Shown here: piece by piece, positions 1 through 10,537 of the stretch
Layout of the letters: each line of letters begins with the position of its first letter
How positions within the stretch are numbered: the first letter of the stretch is position 1
Notes under the pieces: model-generated
The model's input: the letters and a program-made list of their open reading frames with translations, nothing else
Told to the model about the DNA's origin: nothing
The model's database searches: none
Made by a program: the position numbers and the translations under genes
Assembly (NCBI RefSeq): GCF_013170705.1
Contig: NZ_CP033334.1
Location: 5,681,501 to 5,745,500 of the forward strand
DNA: 64,000 nucleotides
Reading direction: 5' to 3'
Source: Mesorhizobium loti
GTDB taxonomy: Bacteria > Pseudomonadota > Alphaproteobacteria > Rhizobiales > Rhizobiaceae

Positions 1-535
1 TTTCGAGGCTGACCGAGCCGGTCACCGCGGCCCAGCCTATGACTGGCGGGATCGCGCCGGCCGCGCCGCCGATGACGATGTTCTGCGGCGTCCAGCGCTT
101 CAGCCACATCGTGTAGACGACGGCGTAGAAGAAGATGGTGAAGGCCAGCAGCGTCGCCGACAGCCAGTTGACCAGCACGCCGAGCGTCATCACCGAAAGC
201 ACCGAGAGCACCAGGCCGAAGCTCAGCGCCTCGTGCGGCTGGATCCGGCCGGACGGCACTGGACGGCTGGCCGTCCTGGTCATGACCGCGTCGATGTCGG
301 CGTCGTACCACATGTTGAGCGCGCCAGAGGCGCCAGCACCGATGGCGATCGAAAGGATGGCGATCACCGCCAGCAGGGGATTGATCGTCACGGGTGCGGC
401 GACCAGCCCGACGAAGGCTGTGAACACCACCAGCGACATGACGCGCGGCTTCAGCAGGGCGAAGAAATCGCCCGCCGTCGCTTCCGACATGCGGAAGCCC
501 GCTTCGTCAATGCTGGTTTCGTCGACTAGGGCCAT
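1..535 (-). CDS. ctaB: Protoheme IX farnesyltransferase (heme O synthase), C-terminus beyond window
   Basis: Integral membrane UbiA-family prenyltransferase that adds a farnesyl group to heme b to make heme O, the precursor of heme a for the oxidase encoded next to it. The first 178 residues are present and the gene runs off the left edge. Translation from the ATG at 535 begins [10 protein letters not shown]. The diagnostic Asp-rich prenyl-diphosphate site (N-x3-D-x3-D) is seen in [15 protein letters not shown], followed by the family's RPVPSGR. Several hydrophobic segments surround it. It lies 73 bp downstream of ctaD on the same strand, so it is probably co-transcribed. No strong ribosome site is visible before the ATG. 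Confidence 0.95.
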   Translation of the reverse strand, partial: MALVDETSIDEAGFRMSEATAGDFFALLKPRVMSLVVFTAFVGLVAAPVTINPLLAVIAILSIAIGAGASGALNMWYDADIDAVMTRTASRPVPSGRIQPHEALSFGLVLSVLSVMTLGVLVNWLSATLLAFTIFFYAVVYTMWLKRWTPQNIVIGGAAGAIPPVIGWAAVTGSVSLE

Positions 536-565
536 GCGTACTCAGTCCATCATTCCGTTGGCCAA

Positions 566-587
566 AACCGCCGGCGGGCCGGCGGTT
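566..587. terminator. GC-rich hairpin between ctaD and ctaB
   Basis: A perfect 10-bp inverted repeat (AACCGCCGGC / GCCGGCGGTT) with a 2-nt spacer lies between ctaD and ctaB. There is no long T-run after it, so it may attenuate or process the transcript rather than end it fully. Confidence 0.4.
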
Positions 588-608
588 CTGTATCAGGCGG
601 GAGCCGCC

Positions 609-2276
<1,668 letters not shown>

Positions 2277-2299
2277 CTAAATCTTGCTAACCCGCGGCA

Positions 2300-3199
2300 T
2301 CAATTGCCGGCGGCCGCTACCTTGTTCTGGCCTTCGACCTCGGCCATGAGCGTCTTGTTGGCGCCGGGCAGGTCGGTCTTGGCTGCCGCCAGCCAGGTCT
2401 TGAACTGCGCATCCGAGACGACACGAATGGCGATCGGCATGAAGGCGTGGTCCTTGCCGCAAAGCTGCGAACACTGGCCATAATAGAGGCCTTCCTTCTC
2501 GGCCTTGAACCAGGTCTCGTTGGTGCGTCCCGGAATGGCGTCGATCTTGATGCCGAAGGACGGCATGGCGAAGGAGTGGATCACGTCGGTCGCGGTGACA
2601 AGCACGCGCGTCATCGTGTTGACCGGCACCACCAACTCGTTGTCGACGGCGAGCAGGCGCGGATAGACCTTGCGATCCTCCTTGCCCGCCTTGGCGCGAT
2701 CGCCATCCTGGAGGATGGCCGAATTGAAGGAAAGCGTGTTGTCGGTCTGGTACTCGTAGTCCCAGTTCCACTGGTTGCCGGTCGCCTTGACGGTCAGCTT
2801 GGCTTCTTCCGGCGGCGTGTACTGCGCGGTCAAGAGCTGGAACGAGGGAATGGCGAGGCAGAGCAGGACCACGACCGGGCCAACGGTCCAGATCACCTCG
2901 ATCAGCGTGTTGTGGCTGGTCTTGGAGGGGACCGGATTTGCGCTCGCGCGGAATTTCACGATGCAGTAGGCGAGAAGAAGCAGCACCAGAATGGTGATCG
3001 GGACGATGAACCACATCGTGTAGTTTCCGAACCACTCGATCTGCCGCATCATATCGGTCGCCGGCGCCTGGAAGGTCGTCTCCCACGCCACGGGCTGATC
3101 GGCATGGGCGGATGTGCCGGCAAAAATCGTGGCAGCGGCACAAGCACCCAGAAACTTGGCACTTGCTAGAAACCTGGCGCCAGCTCGGAAATTTCTCAT
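2300..3199 (-). CDS. ctaC: Cytochrome c oxidase subunit II
   Basis: Carries the CuA centre that accepts electrons from cytochrome c. The periplasmic domain ends with the CuA motif CSQLCGKDHAFM (C-x3-C-x3-H-x2-M). An N-terminal signal-like segment (ending near SAHA) and two transmembrane helices (IVPITILVLLLLAYCIV and IEVIWTVGPVVVLLCLAIP) precede it. I place the start at the ATG at 3199 (MRNFRAGARF, 299 aa) because GAAGAGGG sits just upstream. An in-frame ATG at 3316 would add 39 residues without family support. The gap to ctaD is 38 bp. Confidence 0.96.
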   Translation of the reverse strand: MRNFRAGARFLASAKFLGACAAATIFAGTSAHADQPVAWETTFQAPATDMMRQIEWFGNYTMWFIVPITILVLLLLAYCIVKFRASANPVPSKTSHNTLIEVIWTVGPVVVLLCLAIPSFQLLTAQYTPPEEAKLTVKATGNQWNWDYEYQTDNTLSFNSAILQDGDRAKAGKEDRKVYPRLLAVDNELVVPVNTMTRVLVTATDVIHSFAMPSFGIKIDAIPGRTNETWFKAEKEGLYYGQCSQLCGKDHAFMPIAIRVVSDAQFKTWLAAAKTDLPGANKTLMAEVEGQNKVAAAGN

Positions 3200-3576
3200 C
3201 GCCCTCTTCGTCTCCCAGTTCCTCGCGGCTGCGCCAACGAGAATAACGAACAATGCCGGGACGGGAATCCCGACAGTCTCAAGGTGGTTCAAACCATACT
3301 CTTTTTCCCTCCGCAAGAAAGGAGCGGACGAAACTGTGCGGCATTTTTGCGCGCAAGCTGGCGCGGCTCTTCCGTGGCGGCGGCCGCAGCGGCGAATCGC
3401 GTATGCTCGGGCGGGTCGCCCGCCTCATGCGGGCGGAGTGCGCGAAGCGTCGTAATTCAGGCAAGATTGGCGGTAAAAAGCGCTGTATTGCCTGTTTCGG
3501 GACAGTTCGGACGCGGTCTCGTCCTTTACTTGGCATTGGCGCGGCTTAAAGTGCCGTGATTCGCAATGGAGCCGTC
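3200..3576. other. Divergent intergenic region between ctaC and the IalB-like gene
   Basis: About 375 bp holding the divergent promoters of ctaC (minus) and the IalB-like gene (plus). The frames through it are short and lack coding character. I see no clear palindromic operator or RNA structure. Confidence 0.5.
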
Positions 3577-4137
3577 ATGAACTCTTGGCTTTCGAGACTG
3601 AGGCACACGAGACCGGGGCTTTCGACAGCCCTGGCGAAGGTCATGTTTCTCGCCGTCCTGTCCACAGCCGGTCTGTTCGTCGCGAGTGAGGCCGATGCGG
3701 CCCAGCCGAGCGGCACGGTGCGCTCGACGCATGGCGCGTGGTCGATCATCTGCGACACGCCCGCAGGCGCGACCTCCGAGCAATGTGTCATGATGCAGAA
3801 TGTCGTTGCCGAGGACCGTCCGGAGATGGGCCTGTCGGTGGTCGTGCTGCGCACCGCCGACAACAAGGCCGAGATCCTGCGCGTGCTGGCGCCGCTCGGC
3901 GTGCTGTTGCCCAACGGTCTCGGCCTCAACGTCGACGGCAAGGATATCGGCCGCGCCTATTTCGTGCGCTGCTTCCAGGACGGCTGCTACGCCGAGGTCA
4001 TCCTGGAAAAGCCGCTCCTAGACACGCTGAAGACCGGCACGTCGGCGACGTTCATCGTCTTCCAGACGCCTGAAGAAGGCATAGGCATCCCTGTCGATCT
4101 CAAGGGATTTGCCGAGGGTTTCGCCGCCCTTCCCTGA
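3577..4137 (+). CDS. Invasion-associated locus B (IalB) family periplasmic protein
   Basis: A 186-aa exported protein of the IalB family, named after the Bartonella erythrocyte-invasion protein but widespread in Rhizobiales, where its exact role is unclear. A signal peptide is seen (KVMFLAVLSTAGLFV...EADA), followed by the family's W-x-I-x-C opening (WSIICDTPAG). Paired cysteines (EQCVMM, RCFQDGCYAE) probably form disulfides. I chose the ATG at 3577, preceded by GGAG, over an in-frame GTG at 3556. It is transcribed away from ctaC; tldD follows 166 bp later. Confidence 0.85.
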   Translation: MNSWLSRLRHTRPGLSTALAKVMFLAVLSTAGLFVASEADAAQPSGTVRSTHGAWSIICDTPAGATSEQCVMMQNVVAEDRPEMGLSVVVLRTADNKAEILRVLAPLGVLLPNGLGLNVDGKDIGRAYFVRCFQDGCYAEVILEKPLLDTLKTGTSATFIVFQTPEEGIGIPVDLKGFAEGFAALP

Positions 4138-4303
4138 CCCCGTCCTTCGGAAACCCGGATGCTGACGCGGCTTTCGTGATCGGAAGCGGGGCTTGCATCA
4201 ACCGGCCGCCGCCCATTCGTCGACACCGATCTTCATTGCCGATTGTGCGGGGGCGGCTTCGCGCCTACATCGGGGGAAAGCAATCTTCCCACGGGTGCAC
4301 GCC

Positions 4304-5716
4304 ATGAACAGCCTGATCGGCCAATTCGACATGTCAGACGATCGTATCAAGCAGATCGTTGCCGACACCATAAACGGCGCCGACGACGGCGAACTGTTTC
4401 TCGAATACAGCGAGAGCGAAGCGCTGATGTTCGACAATGGCCGGTTGAAGACCGCCAACTTCAACACCGACCAGGGCTTTGGCCTGCGCGCGGTCGCCGG
4501 TGAGGCCAGTGGCTACGCTCATTCGAGCGACCTCTCCGAGGCCTCGCTGCTGCGCGCGGCCGCTGCCGTTGCGACCGTCAAGGGCGGCTATTCCGGTACG
4601 CTTGCCACGCCGCCCGCCCGCACCAACCGCCATCTCTACGGCGACGAGAACCCGATCCCCTCGCCTTCCTTCGAGGCCAAGGCAAAGCTGTTGCAGGAAA
4701 TCGACGCCTGGCTGCGCGCCGAGGATCCGCGCGTGCGCCAGGTGACGGCCTCGCTCGCCGCGTCCTGGCAGCATGTCGAGATCGTACGCGCGGACGGTCA
4801 GGTGGTGCGCGATATCAGGCCGCTGGTCCGCATCAACGTCTCGGTCGTGGTTGGCGACGGCGACCGCCAGGAAAGCGGCTCCTACGGCATGGGTGGACGC
4901 AAGGCCTTTGGCGAATTCCTGATCGAGGACAGCTGGAAGCATGCCGCCAAGGAAGCGCTCCGTCAGGCGCTGGTCAATCTCGAGGCCATTCCCGCCCCGG
5001 CCGGTACCTTCGACATCGTGCTGTCCAGCGGCTGGCCGGGCGTCATGCTGCACGAAGCCGTCGGGCACGGGCTGGAAGGCGACTTCAACCGCAAGAAGAC
5101 TTCGGCCTTCGCCGGCCTTTTGGGCCAGCAGGTCGCCGCCAAGGGCGTCACCGTGGTTGATGACGGCACAATCCCGGAGCGGCGTGGCTCGCTCACCGTC
5201 GACGACGAAGGGACGCCGTCGGCCCGCAACGTGCTGATCGAGGACGGCAAGCTGGTCGGCTACATGCAGGACAGGCAGAATGCCCGGCTGATGGGCATGA
5301 AGGCCACCGGCAACGGAAGGCGCGAGGGCTACGCGCACCAGCCGATGCCGCGCATGACCAATACCTACATGACTTCTGGTGACATGGAGCCGGACGAGAT
5401 CATCGCCTCGGTCAAGAACGGCATCTATGCCGTCTCCTTCGGCGGCGGCCAGGTCGACATCACTTCGGGCAAATTCGTGTTCGGCTGCACCGAGGCCTAC
5501 ATGATCGAGAACGGCAAGGTAACGCAGCCGATCAAGGGGGCGATGCTGATCGGCAACGGGCCGGATGCCATGCACCGCGTCTCGATGGTCGGCAACGACA
5601 TGAAGCTCGACAATGGCATCGGCATGTGCGGCAAGGCCGGACAGGGCGTGCCGGTCGGCGTCGGCCAGCCGCATCTCAGGATGAACCAGATGACGGTTGG
5701 CGGCACAAGGGTTTGA
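4304..5716 (+). CDS. tldD: Metalloprotease TldD
   Basis: Zinc metalloprotease of the TldD/PmbA (U62) family. In other bacteria TldD/TldE degrade unfolded peptides and help process gyrase-targeting peptides such as microcin B17. The active-site signature HEAVGHGLEGD (H-E-x3-H) is present near residue 250, and the downstream zinc-ligand Cys region reads KFVFGCTEAY. I start at the ATG at 4304 (MNSLIGQFDM, 470 aa), the family's usual length; upstream frame extension has no family character. The next ATG, at 4331, is an alternative. The partner pmbA/tldE is not in the window. Confidence 0.93.
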   Translation: MNSLIGQFDMSDDRIKQIVADTINGADDGELFLEYSESEALMFDNGRLKTANFNTDQGFGLRAVAGEASGYAHSSDLSEASLLRAAAAVATVKGGYSGTLATPPARTNRHLYGDENPIPSPSFEAKAKLLQEIDAWLRAEDPRVRQVTASLAASWQHVEIVRADGQVVRDIRPLVRINVSVVVGDGDRQESGSYGMGGRKAFGEFLIEDSWKHAAKEALRQALVNLEAIPAPAGTFDIVLSSGWPGVMLHEAVGHGLEGDFNRKKTSAFAGLLGQQVAAKGVTVVDDGTIPERRGSLTVDDEGTPSARNVLIEDGKLVGYMQDRQNARLMGMKATGNGRREGYAHQPMPRMTNTYMTSGDMEPDEIIASVKNGIYAVSFGGGQVDITSGKFVFGCTEAYMIENGKVTQPIKGAMLIGNGPDAMHRVSMVGNDMKLDNGIGMCGKAGQGVPVGVGQPHLRMNQMTVGGTRV

Positions 5717-5782
5717 GGCCTTGGAGCCGTTTCGGTAACATCATCGGCCAAAGTGATGTTTCCGGATGCAGGCGGCCCGGCC

Positions 5783-6403
5783 ATGCCCAGATCAAGGATC
5801 GTCATCCTGACAGGTGCCGGCATTTCGGCGGAATCGGGCGTCGCGACCTTTCGCGATCCCGATGGTGTCTGGACGAAATGCAACCTCGAAGACGTTGCGA
5901 CGCCGGAAGGTTTTGCCCGCGATCCCGTCAAGGTGCAGGACTTCTACAACATGCGCCGGCGACAAATGGACAGCGTCGAGCCGAACGTGGCCCATGCGGC
6001 ACTGGCCAGGCTGGAGCGCGAAATCCGAGGCGACGTCCTCCTCGTCACCCAGAATATCGACGATCTGCATGAGCGCGCCGGCTCGCGAAACTTGATCCAT
6101 ATGCATGGAGAGCTCGGCCGCGCGCTTTGCCAGGACTGTGGCGGAAGCAGCGCCTGGGCCGGCGACATCGCTATTCAGTCCGGATGTCCAGCCTGCGGTG
6201 CGAAGGGACGGTTGCGGCCCGACGTGGTCTGGTTCGGCGAGATGCCTTACCGCATGGAAGAGATCGGCGAGGCGTTGACGCGTTGCGACCTGTTCGTGGC
6301 GATCGGAACGAGCGGCAACGTCTACCCGGCCGCGGGTTTTGTCGAGGAGGCGCGCGCCGCCGGCGCCTTGACGATCGAACTCAACCTGAAATGCGCCGGC
6401 TAG
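5783..6403 (+). CDS. cobB: Sir2-family NAD-dependent deacylase (CobB type), cut short by an in-frame amber codon
   Basis: Class III sirtuin resembling E. coli CobB. NAD-binding GAGISAESG, catalytic His in HMHGE, two zinc Cys pairs (CQDC, CPAC), WFGEMP and GTSGNVYPA are all present. The Tyr/Arg pair in FYNMRRRQ marks the desuccinylase-type subgroup. The reading frame stops at TAG 6401-6403 just after ELNLKCAG. The same frame, without any shift, continues with ASRFDDQ..GPATQVVPAFVER to a TGA at 6488-6490, which is the expected sirtuin C-terminus. The 29-residue tail is therefore cut off by one nonsense codon. The start could also be ATG 5756 or GTG 5753. It may be a recent pseudogene, or give a truncated or read-through protein. 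Confidence 0.85.
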   Translation: MPRSRIVILTGAGISAESGVATFRDPDGVWTKCNLEDVATPEGFARDPVKVQDFYNMRRRQMDSVEPNVAHAALARLEREIRGDVLLVTQNIDDLHERAGSRNLIHMHGELGRALCQDCGGSSAWAGDIAIQSGCPACGAKGRLRPDVVWFGEMPYRMEEIGEALTRCDLFVAIGTSGNVYPAAGFVEEARAAGALTIELNLKCAG

Positions 6404-6635
6404 GCCTCCCGCTTCGACGACCAGATGGAAGGACCGGCGACGCAAGTGGTGCCTGCCTTCGTCGAACGTATTCTCTCGGCGGCGGGCTGACGCAGACGTT
6501 TTCCGGCCTGAATCCTGGCCGGCACCTTGAAGTGAACACAATCCAAGTTAGGAAATTGTTAAGTGTTTAACTGCCTGGGCTGCATTTGCGCACGAACGCA
6601 GCACCAGTTCCCTCGTTGCGGTGGTGGTTTTGGCA

Positions 6636-7325
6636 ATGCGGCATTCCTCCGTCCTGACCTCGTCTATCCTGCTTGGCTTCGTTTCGTTGATCGGTGCGAC
6701 GTCGCTGCAAGTCAGCCCGGCGGCGGCGCAGTCGACCTTGTTCAAGCGAATATCGACGCGCCCATCCACGGATGGGTCACTCTCCGCCGCCGTTGGCGGC
6801 TCCACCAGCGTCCCCTACGGTTGGCTCGATTTCTGCCATCGCCGACCAAAAGAGTGCAAGGTGCCCGCTCTCCCGGCCGCCAGCGTCAAGCTGACCGCGC
6901 AGAACCTGCGCACCCTCAAGCGGATAAACCAGAAGGCGAACAGGTCCATCAAACCCGTCAGCAATTTCGACCACTGGGGCACGATGACGGACCACTGGGA
7001 TTACCCGGTTGACGGCAAGGGCGACTGCAAGATCTACGCACTCTACAAGCGCAAGCTTCTTCAGGAGGCTGGATTTCCCCGGCAGGCGCTGCTGATGACA
7101 GTGGTGCACGACCTTGACAATGAAGGCCACACTATCCTGACGGTGAAAACCGACAAAGGCGATCTGGTCCTCGACAATCTGGTCGACGAAATCAGGCCCT
7201 GGAACGCAACAGGCTACTATTTCCTGAAACGGCAGTCGCAGCAGAACCCGAATGTCTGGGTGTCGATCAACCAGCGAGGTGGCACGCCGAAGGCCATCAC
7301 GAATGTTGCCAAACTCGTGAACTGA
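6636..7325 (+). CDS. Bacterial transglutaminase-like cysteine proteinase (BTLCP family)
   Basis: A 229-aa exported papain-like protein of the BTLCP (DUF920) family. A signal peptide runs to about PAAAQS. The predicted triad is visible: Cys131 in GKGDCKIYA, His165 in NEGHTILTV and Asp180 in DLVLDNL. Family members include LapG-like periplasmic proteases, but I see no partner LapD gene here, so the substrate is unknown. I prefer the ATG at 6636; GTG codons at 6621/6624 are alternatives. It stands alone, followed by a hairpin at 7434-7462. Confidence 0.88.
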   Translation: MRHSSVLTSSILLGFVSLIGATSLQVSPAAAQSTLFKRISTRPSTDGSLSAAVGGSTSVPYGWLDFCHRRPKECKVPALPAASVKLTAQNLRTLKRINQKANRSIKPVSNFDHWGTMTDHWDYPVDGKGDCKIYALYKRKLLQEAGFPRQALLMTVVHDLDNEGHTILTVKTDKGDLVLDNLVDEIRPWNATGYYFLKRQSQQNPNVWVSINQRGGTPKAITNVAKLVN

Positions 7326-7433
7326 ACGGCCTGGCGATCCAGCCATTCAGGCGTTTGGTGGGTTTCATCCGCCCTTGATCTGGCCCAGGCGAACAGATCT
7401 CAGACGGAAACCCGGTTCACATTTTCCGGAATT

Positions 7434-7462
7434 GCCGCCAGCCTTGCTGGCAGGCTGGCGGC
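7434..7462. terminator. Hairpin between convergent genes
   Basis: Perfect 10-bp inverted repeat GCCGCCAGCC / GGCTGGCGGC with a 9-nt loop, located between the ends of the BTLCP gene (plus) and the small exported protein gene (minus). It is placed to act in both directions, although no T-run follows. Confidence 0.5.
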
Positions 7463-7489
7463 GAAACCTTCACCCGCGAAGGCGGCTGA

Positions 7490-7759
7490 TCAGCCGGCCT
7501 TGCCGCCGTTCTTCTTGCAGTCGGCCCGGAACTTTTCACGGGCCTTGCCGTGCAGTTTCTGGGCGTCGGCGAGCGCGGAACACTGCTTCGAAATCGCGGT
7601 TTTTTCAGGCGTCATGGCAGTCGTCTTTGCCTTCTTCGCGGGGGCGGCCGTTGTGGTGGCCGGCGCCGTCGTGGTCGCCGCCGTCGTCGCTGCCGCGGCA
7701 GTTCCCGTCGCAATGAACCCGGCCAAAGCGATGGACGTCAGAACGCTTGCAATCCTCAT
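7490..7759 (-). CDS. Small exported protein with a PsiF-like Cys motif
   Basis: An 89-aa protein: a signal peptide (MRIASVLTSIALAGFIATGTAAA), an Ala/Thr/Pro-rich spacer, and a C-terminal segment with two Cys (SKQCSALADAQKLHGKARE, then FRADCKKNGG). This resembles the PsiF repeat of phosphate-starvation proteins. The start at 7759 is supported by AAGGGAG nine bases upstream. Longer in-frame starts add residues without support. Function is unknown; the PsiF resemblance is by eye. Confidence 0.7.
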   Translation of the reverse strand: MRIASVLTSIALAGFIATGTAAAATTAATTTAPATTTAAPAKKAKTTAMTPEKTAISKQCSALADAQKLHGKAREKFRADCKKNGGKAG

Positions 7760-8002
7760 TGTGGTCACTCCCTTGAGCGCCCCCGGCATTGACTGGTAAC
7801 AGCGAGCCGAGGCACTGCGCAATCTTGGCCGTGGCCAACCACGCAGTTGTGATGTGATCGCAGGTCGCCGCCGCGGCCCGCCATGTTTTGCCGCCGGCCG
7901 GCAAAGCCGACTCACCCCACACCATGCGACCAGCAACGCGCTTCAAGCCTTTGTCTTATGCATGTCCCGACCCAAGCGGATCACCTCTTGGGGGGACATG
8001 CG

Positions 8003-10393
8003 CTATTTCTTGCAAGCGGGCTCATTGGGATGCCCGCAAGACGGCTTCCTGGCAGCTGGCGGCTGCGGCGGCCTTGGCTGTGCCTGCCGCTGCACCTGCT
8101 GCTTCGGCTGGGCGTGGAACTCTGGCCTCTGCGGCCTGGGCTGCATCTGCTGCCTCGGCTGGGCGTGGAACTCTGGCCTCTGCGGCCTGGGCTGCACCTG
8201 CACCTTCAGCTGCGGGTTGCCGTTGTTGGCCTTGAATTTCTGCTGGACATTGCCGCCAGTGTTGCCGTTGACAGGCAACTTGCGGAATTTGGGAGCCTTG
8301 CCATCGCCCTTGAGCCCATTGCCTTGCCCATTGGCCTGGGCGTTCGTCTGGCCGCCGCCCTGATTGTGAAGTTTCCTGAACTTGCCGTTAGGCGGATTCT
8401 GGCCTGAATTCTGGCCATTGAGCGCCGATGGGTTGTTCGCTCGATTCGCCGCAGGCGTGCCGTTGACGCCCGGGATCTTGCGGAGCTTCTTGCCGGTACC
8501 GTTCTGGCCCTGCCCATTGCCCTGGCCATTGGTCCCGTTTTGCCCATTCACCACCGGGTTGCCGGTCACGGCGGCGTTTCCACCTGCCGTGACCTGCTTG
8601 TTCAAGAGCTTCCTGGACTTGTTGTTGGGCAGGTTCTGTCCATTCAGCACCGGCTTGCCATTGACGAGCGGCAGGGTCTTGCCGTCAGCGCCGGGCAAGG
8701 CATGACCTGTCAGCTTGTCGGCAGGCAATGTCTTCGACAACGGCCTGGCACCACCCGGCTGTTGGCCACCCTGCCCCGGCTTCAGCGGCAGGCCGCCGGG
8801 GTTCTGTTTGGACAGCACGGTTTCCTTTTTCTGCAGGAAAGCCGGCAACGCCACCTTGGTCGCCAGGGCGGCAGCACCCAGGCCCACGGCGCCAGCAGTC
8901 AGCTTCTGGCCGGTGGTGAGGCCACCGCCCTGGTTGTTGGTCTCGTTGATCGTCGTGTTGTTGATGATCGTGGTGTTGTGGATGTTGTTGAAGATGACGT
9001 CGTTCGGCGGCGGGAAGATGTCATGCGGCGGGTTCACCCAGGCAGGCACCGGCACAAAGACAGGCGTCGGCAGCACGAAGATCCCGACCGGCGGCGGGGG
9101 TGGCGGCAATTCGATGAAGTCGCGCGGCCGCGGCGGCAGGAAGATCACCGCCACGGGCGGCGGTGGATCGAAGTCAAATTCCGGATCGTCGAAATAGAGC
9201 ACGGGCCGGTCGACATAGACGATCTCTTCCGGCGGTGGCGGCGGCACGTCATAGTCATAGACCACGAAATTCTGCGGCGGCTCCAGGGCGGCGTCGAAAT
9301 GCTCGAGCCTGCGGCGGGCGTCCCAGGCATGGGGGCCATGCGGATAGCGATCGAGATAGGACCAGTAGGCTTCGGGCGTGTCCCTGAGCCAGGTCTGGCG
9401 CCAGGTGATCGCCTCGCGCCGCGCCGCCAGGATCGCGCGCACGCGCTTGGCCATCGGATCATGCGGATAAGCAACGATGAAATCTTCGTAGCCGCGCATC
9501 GTGTCGCGATCGAGAGCCGCTATGTAGGCATCACGCGCATCGAAATCGCGTATCTCCTTGGTCCGGTTGGTACGCACCTCGGCGGCGGAGACCTGCGGCG
9601 CCGGAGCATCCGGGCCGCGATCGAAGAAGACAAAGGGATCGGTGATCTTGGAGGCATTCCAAGGCACCTCCGCGCCATCAGTCACTTCATTGACCCGCAG
9701 CCGTGTGCGGTCAAACACATCGCCCAGCTGCAGGCCACCATCCCTGATCATCTCGGCAAGCGCCTGGGCATAGGCCCCATACGGCCCCTTGCCTTCCGGC
9801 GCGACGGTGCCCGGGGCTGCGTTGAAGGCGATCAGCATGTTCGGGTCGGGATCGACCAGTGCGAGGCCACCGGCCAGCGGCTGGTTCGACTTGGCGAAAG
9901 AATTTGGCCGCGCGGCGTCGAGCACGACGATGTTGACCTTCGTCGGCAGCGCGGCGAGAGGCTTTGTAAGGTCGGAAATCCGCACCGCTGCCATCGGCAC
10001 GTCAGCCGCATTGGCGATCTCGGCATCGACGGGCGCGAAATAATTCTCACCTTCGAACTGCAATCCCTGCCCGGCCAGATAAACAAATACCACCGCGTCG
10101 GGGCCGGCTGCGGTCACCTTGGCGAGGAAATCGCGATAAGCGCCACGCAGCGATTCCTGGTCGACGTCGCGCGCGCCGACCACGTCGAACCCGGCCGCCT
10201 GCAATGTCTGGGCGATCAAGCCCGCATCATTGGCAGGCGTCGTCAGCGCGCTGGCGGGATAGGCGGCATTGCCGATGACGAAGGCTAGGCGCTTTTCGCC
10301 TTGCGCCAGCGCCCCGGCCGTAGAGCCGAATGCCAGAATGGAGAGAGCGAGGAAGAAGGCGAGGAATTTCAAGACCGTCCGCATTGCGATCAT
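8003..10393 (-). CDS. Caspase-fold (peptidase C14) protein lacking both catalytic residues, with long Pro-rich and Asn/Gly-rich tail
   Basis: A 796-aa exported protein. Residues 1-31 are a signal peptide and residues 34-270 a caspase-like p20 domain (KRLAFVIGNAAY). The usual catalytic His is Gln109 (YLAGQGLQ) and the usual catalytic Cys is Ala161 (VLDAARPN), so protease activity is unlikely. There follow a linker with a YPHDP/YPHGP-type helical region, a polyproline stretch rich in Asp and aromatic residues (about 395-470), an Asn/Thr/Ile-rich stretch, one hydrophobic segment (LTAGAVGLGAAALATKVAL), then a basic Asn/Gly/Gln-rich tail with four RKL/RKI-type motifs and a 17-residue tandem repeat. 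The start is ATG 10393 or 10384. It is transcribed alone. Confidence 0.85.
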   Translation of the reverse strand: MIAMRTVLKFLAFFLALSILAFGSTAGALAQGEKRLAFVIGNAAYPASALTTPANDAGLIAQTLQAAGFDVVGARDVDQESLRGAYRDFLAKVTAAGPDAVVFVYLAGQGLQFEGENYFAPVDAEIANAADVPMAAVRISDLTKPLAALPTKVNIVVLDAARPNSFAKSNQPLAGGLALVDPDPNMLIAFNAAPGTVAPEGKGPYGAYAQALAEMIRDGGLQLGDVFDRTRLRVNEVTDGAEVPWNASKITDPFVFFDRGPDAPAPQVSAAEVRTNRTKEIRDFDARDAYIAALDRDTMRGYEDFIVAYPHDPMAKRVRAILAARREAITWRQTWLRDTPEAYWSYLDRYPHGPHAWDARRRLEHFDAALEPPQNFVVYDYDVPPPPPEEIVYVDRPVLYFDDPEFDFDPPPPVAVIFLPPRPRDFIELPPPPPPVGIFVLPTPVFVPVPAWVNPPHDIFPPPNDVIFNNIHNTTIINNTTINETNNQGGGLTTGQKLTAGAVGLGAAALATKVALPAFLQKKETVLSKQNPGGLPLKPGQGGQQPGGARPLSKTLPADKLTGHALPGADGKTLPLVNGKPVLNGQNLPNNKSRKLLNKQVTAGGNAAVTGNPVVNGQNGTNGQGNGQGQNGTGKKLRKIPGVNGTPAANRANNPSALNGQNSGQNPPNGKFRKLHNQGGGQTNAQANGQGNGLKGDGKAPKFRKLPVNGNTGGNVQQKFKANNGNPQLKVQVQPRPQRPEFHAQPRQQMQPRPQRPEFHAQPKQQVQRQAQPRPPQPPAARKPSCGHPNEPACKK
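8105..8206 (-). repeat. Two tandem copies of a 51-bp unit inside the caspase-fold gene
   Basis: The two copies begin at 8105 and 8156 and differ at only a few bases. They encode two 17-residue repeats of QPRPQRPEFHAQP[R/K]QQ[M/V] near the protein's C-terminus. This suggests recent slippage or recombination in a low-complexity tail. Confidence 0.9.
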
Positions 10394-10537
10394 CCGGCAG
10401 GTGAGAGTGACGATGCTTCCGCCCCAGAGCCCAGACTAGGCTTGCGCAAAAAGGCAGCTTTGCGGCGTTAATCCGACGTCTTTCGGTATCGCGCGGTCGG
10501 ATTGCCCGGTTTCAACGAAACGTGATCATCGTCCGGC

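Noticed and set aside
4334..5674. A 446-codon minus-strand open frame
   Set aside because: Antisense of tldD; the translation lacks domain character while the plus strand has the full TldD signature.
8540..10288. A 582-codon plus-strand frame
   Set aside because: Antisense of the caspase-fold gene; Arg/Gly/His-rich with no motif.
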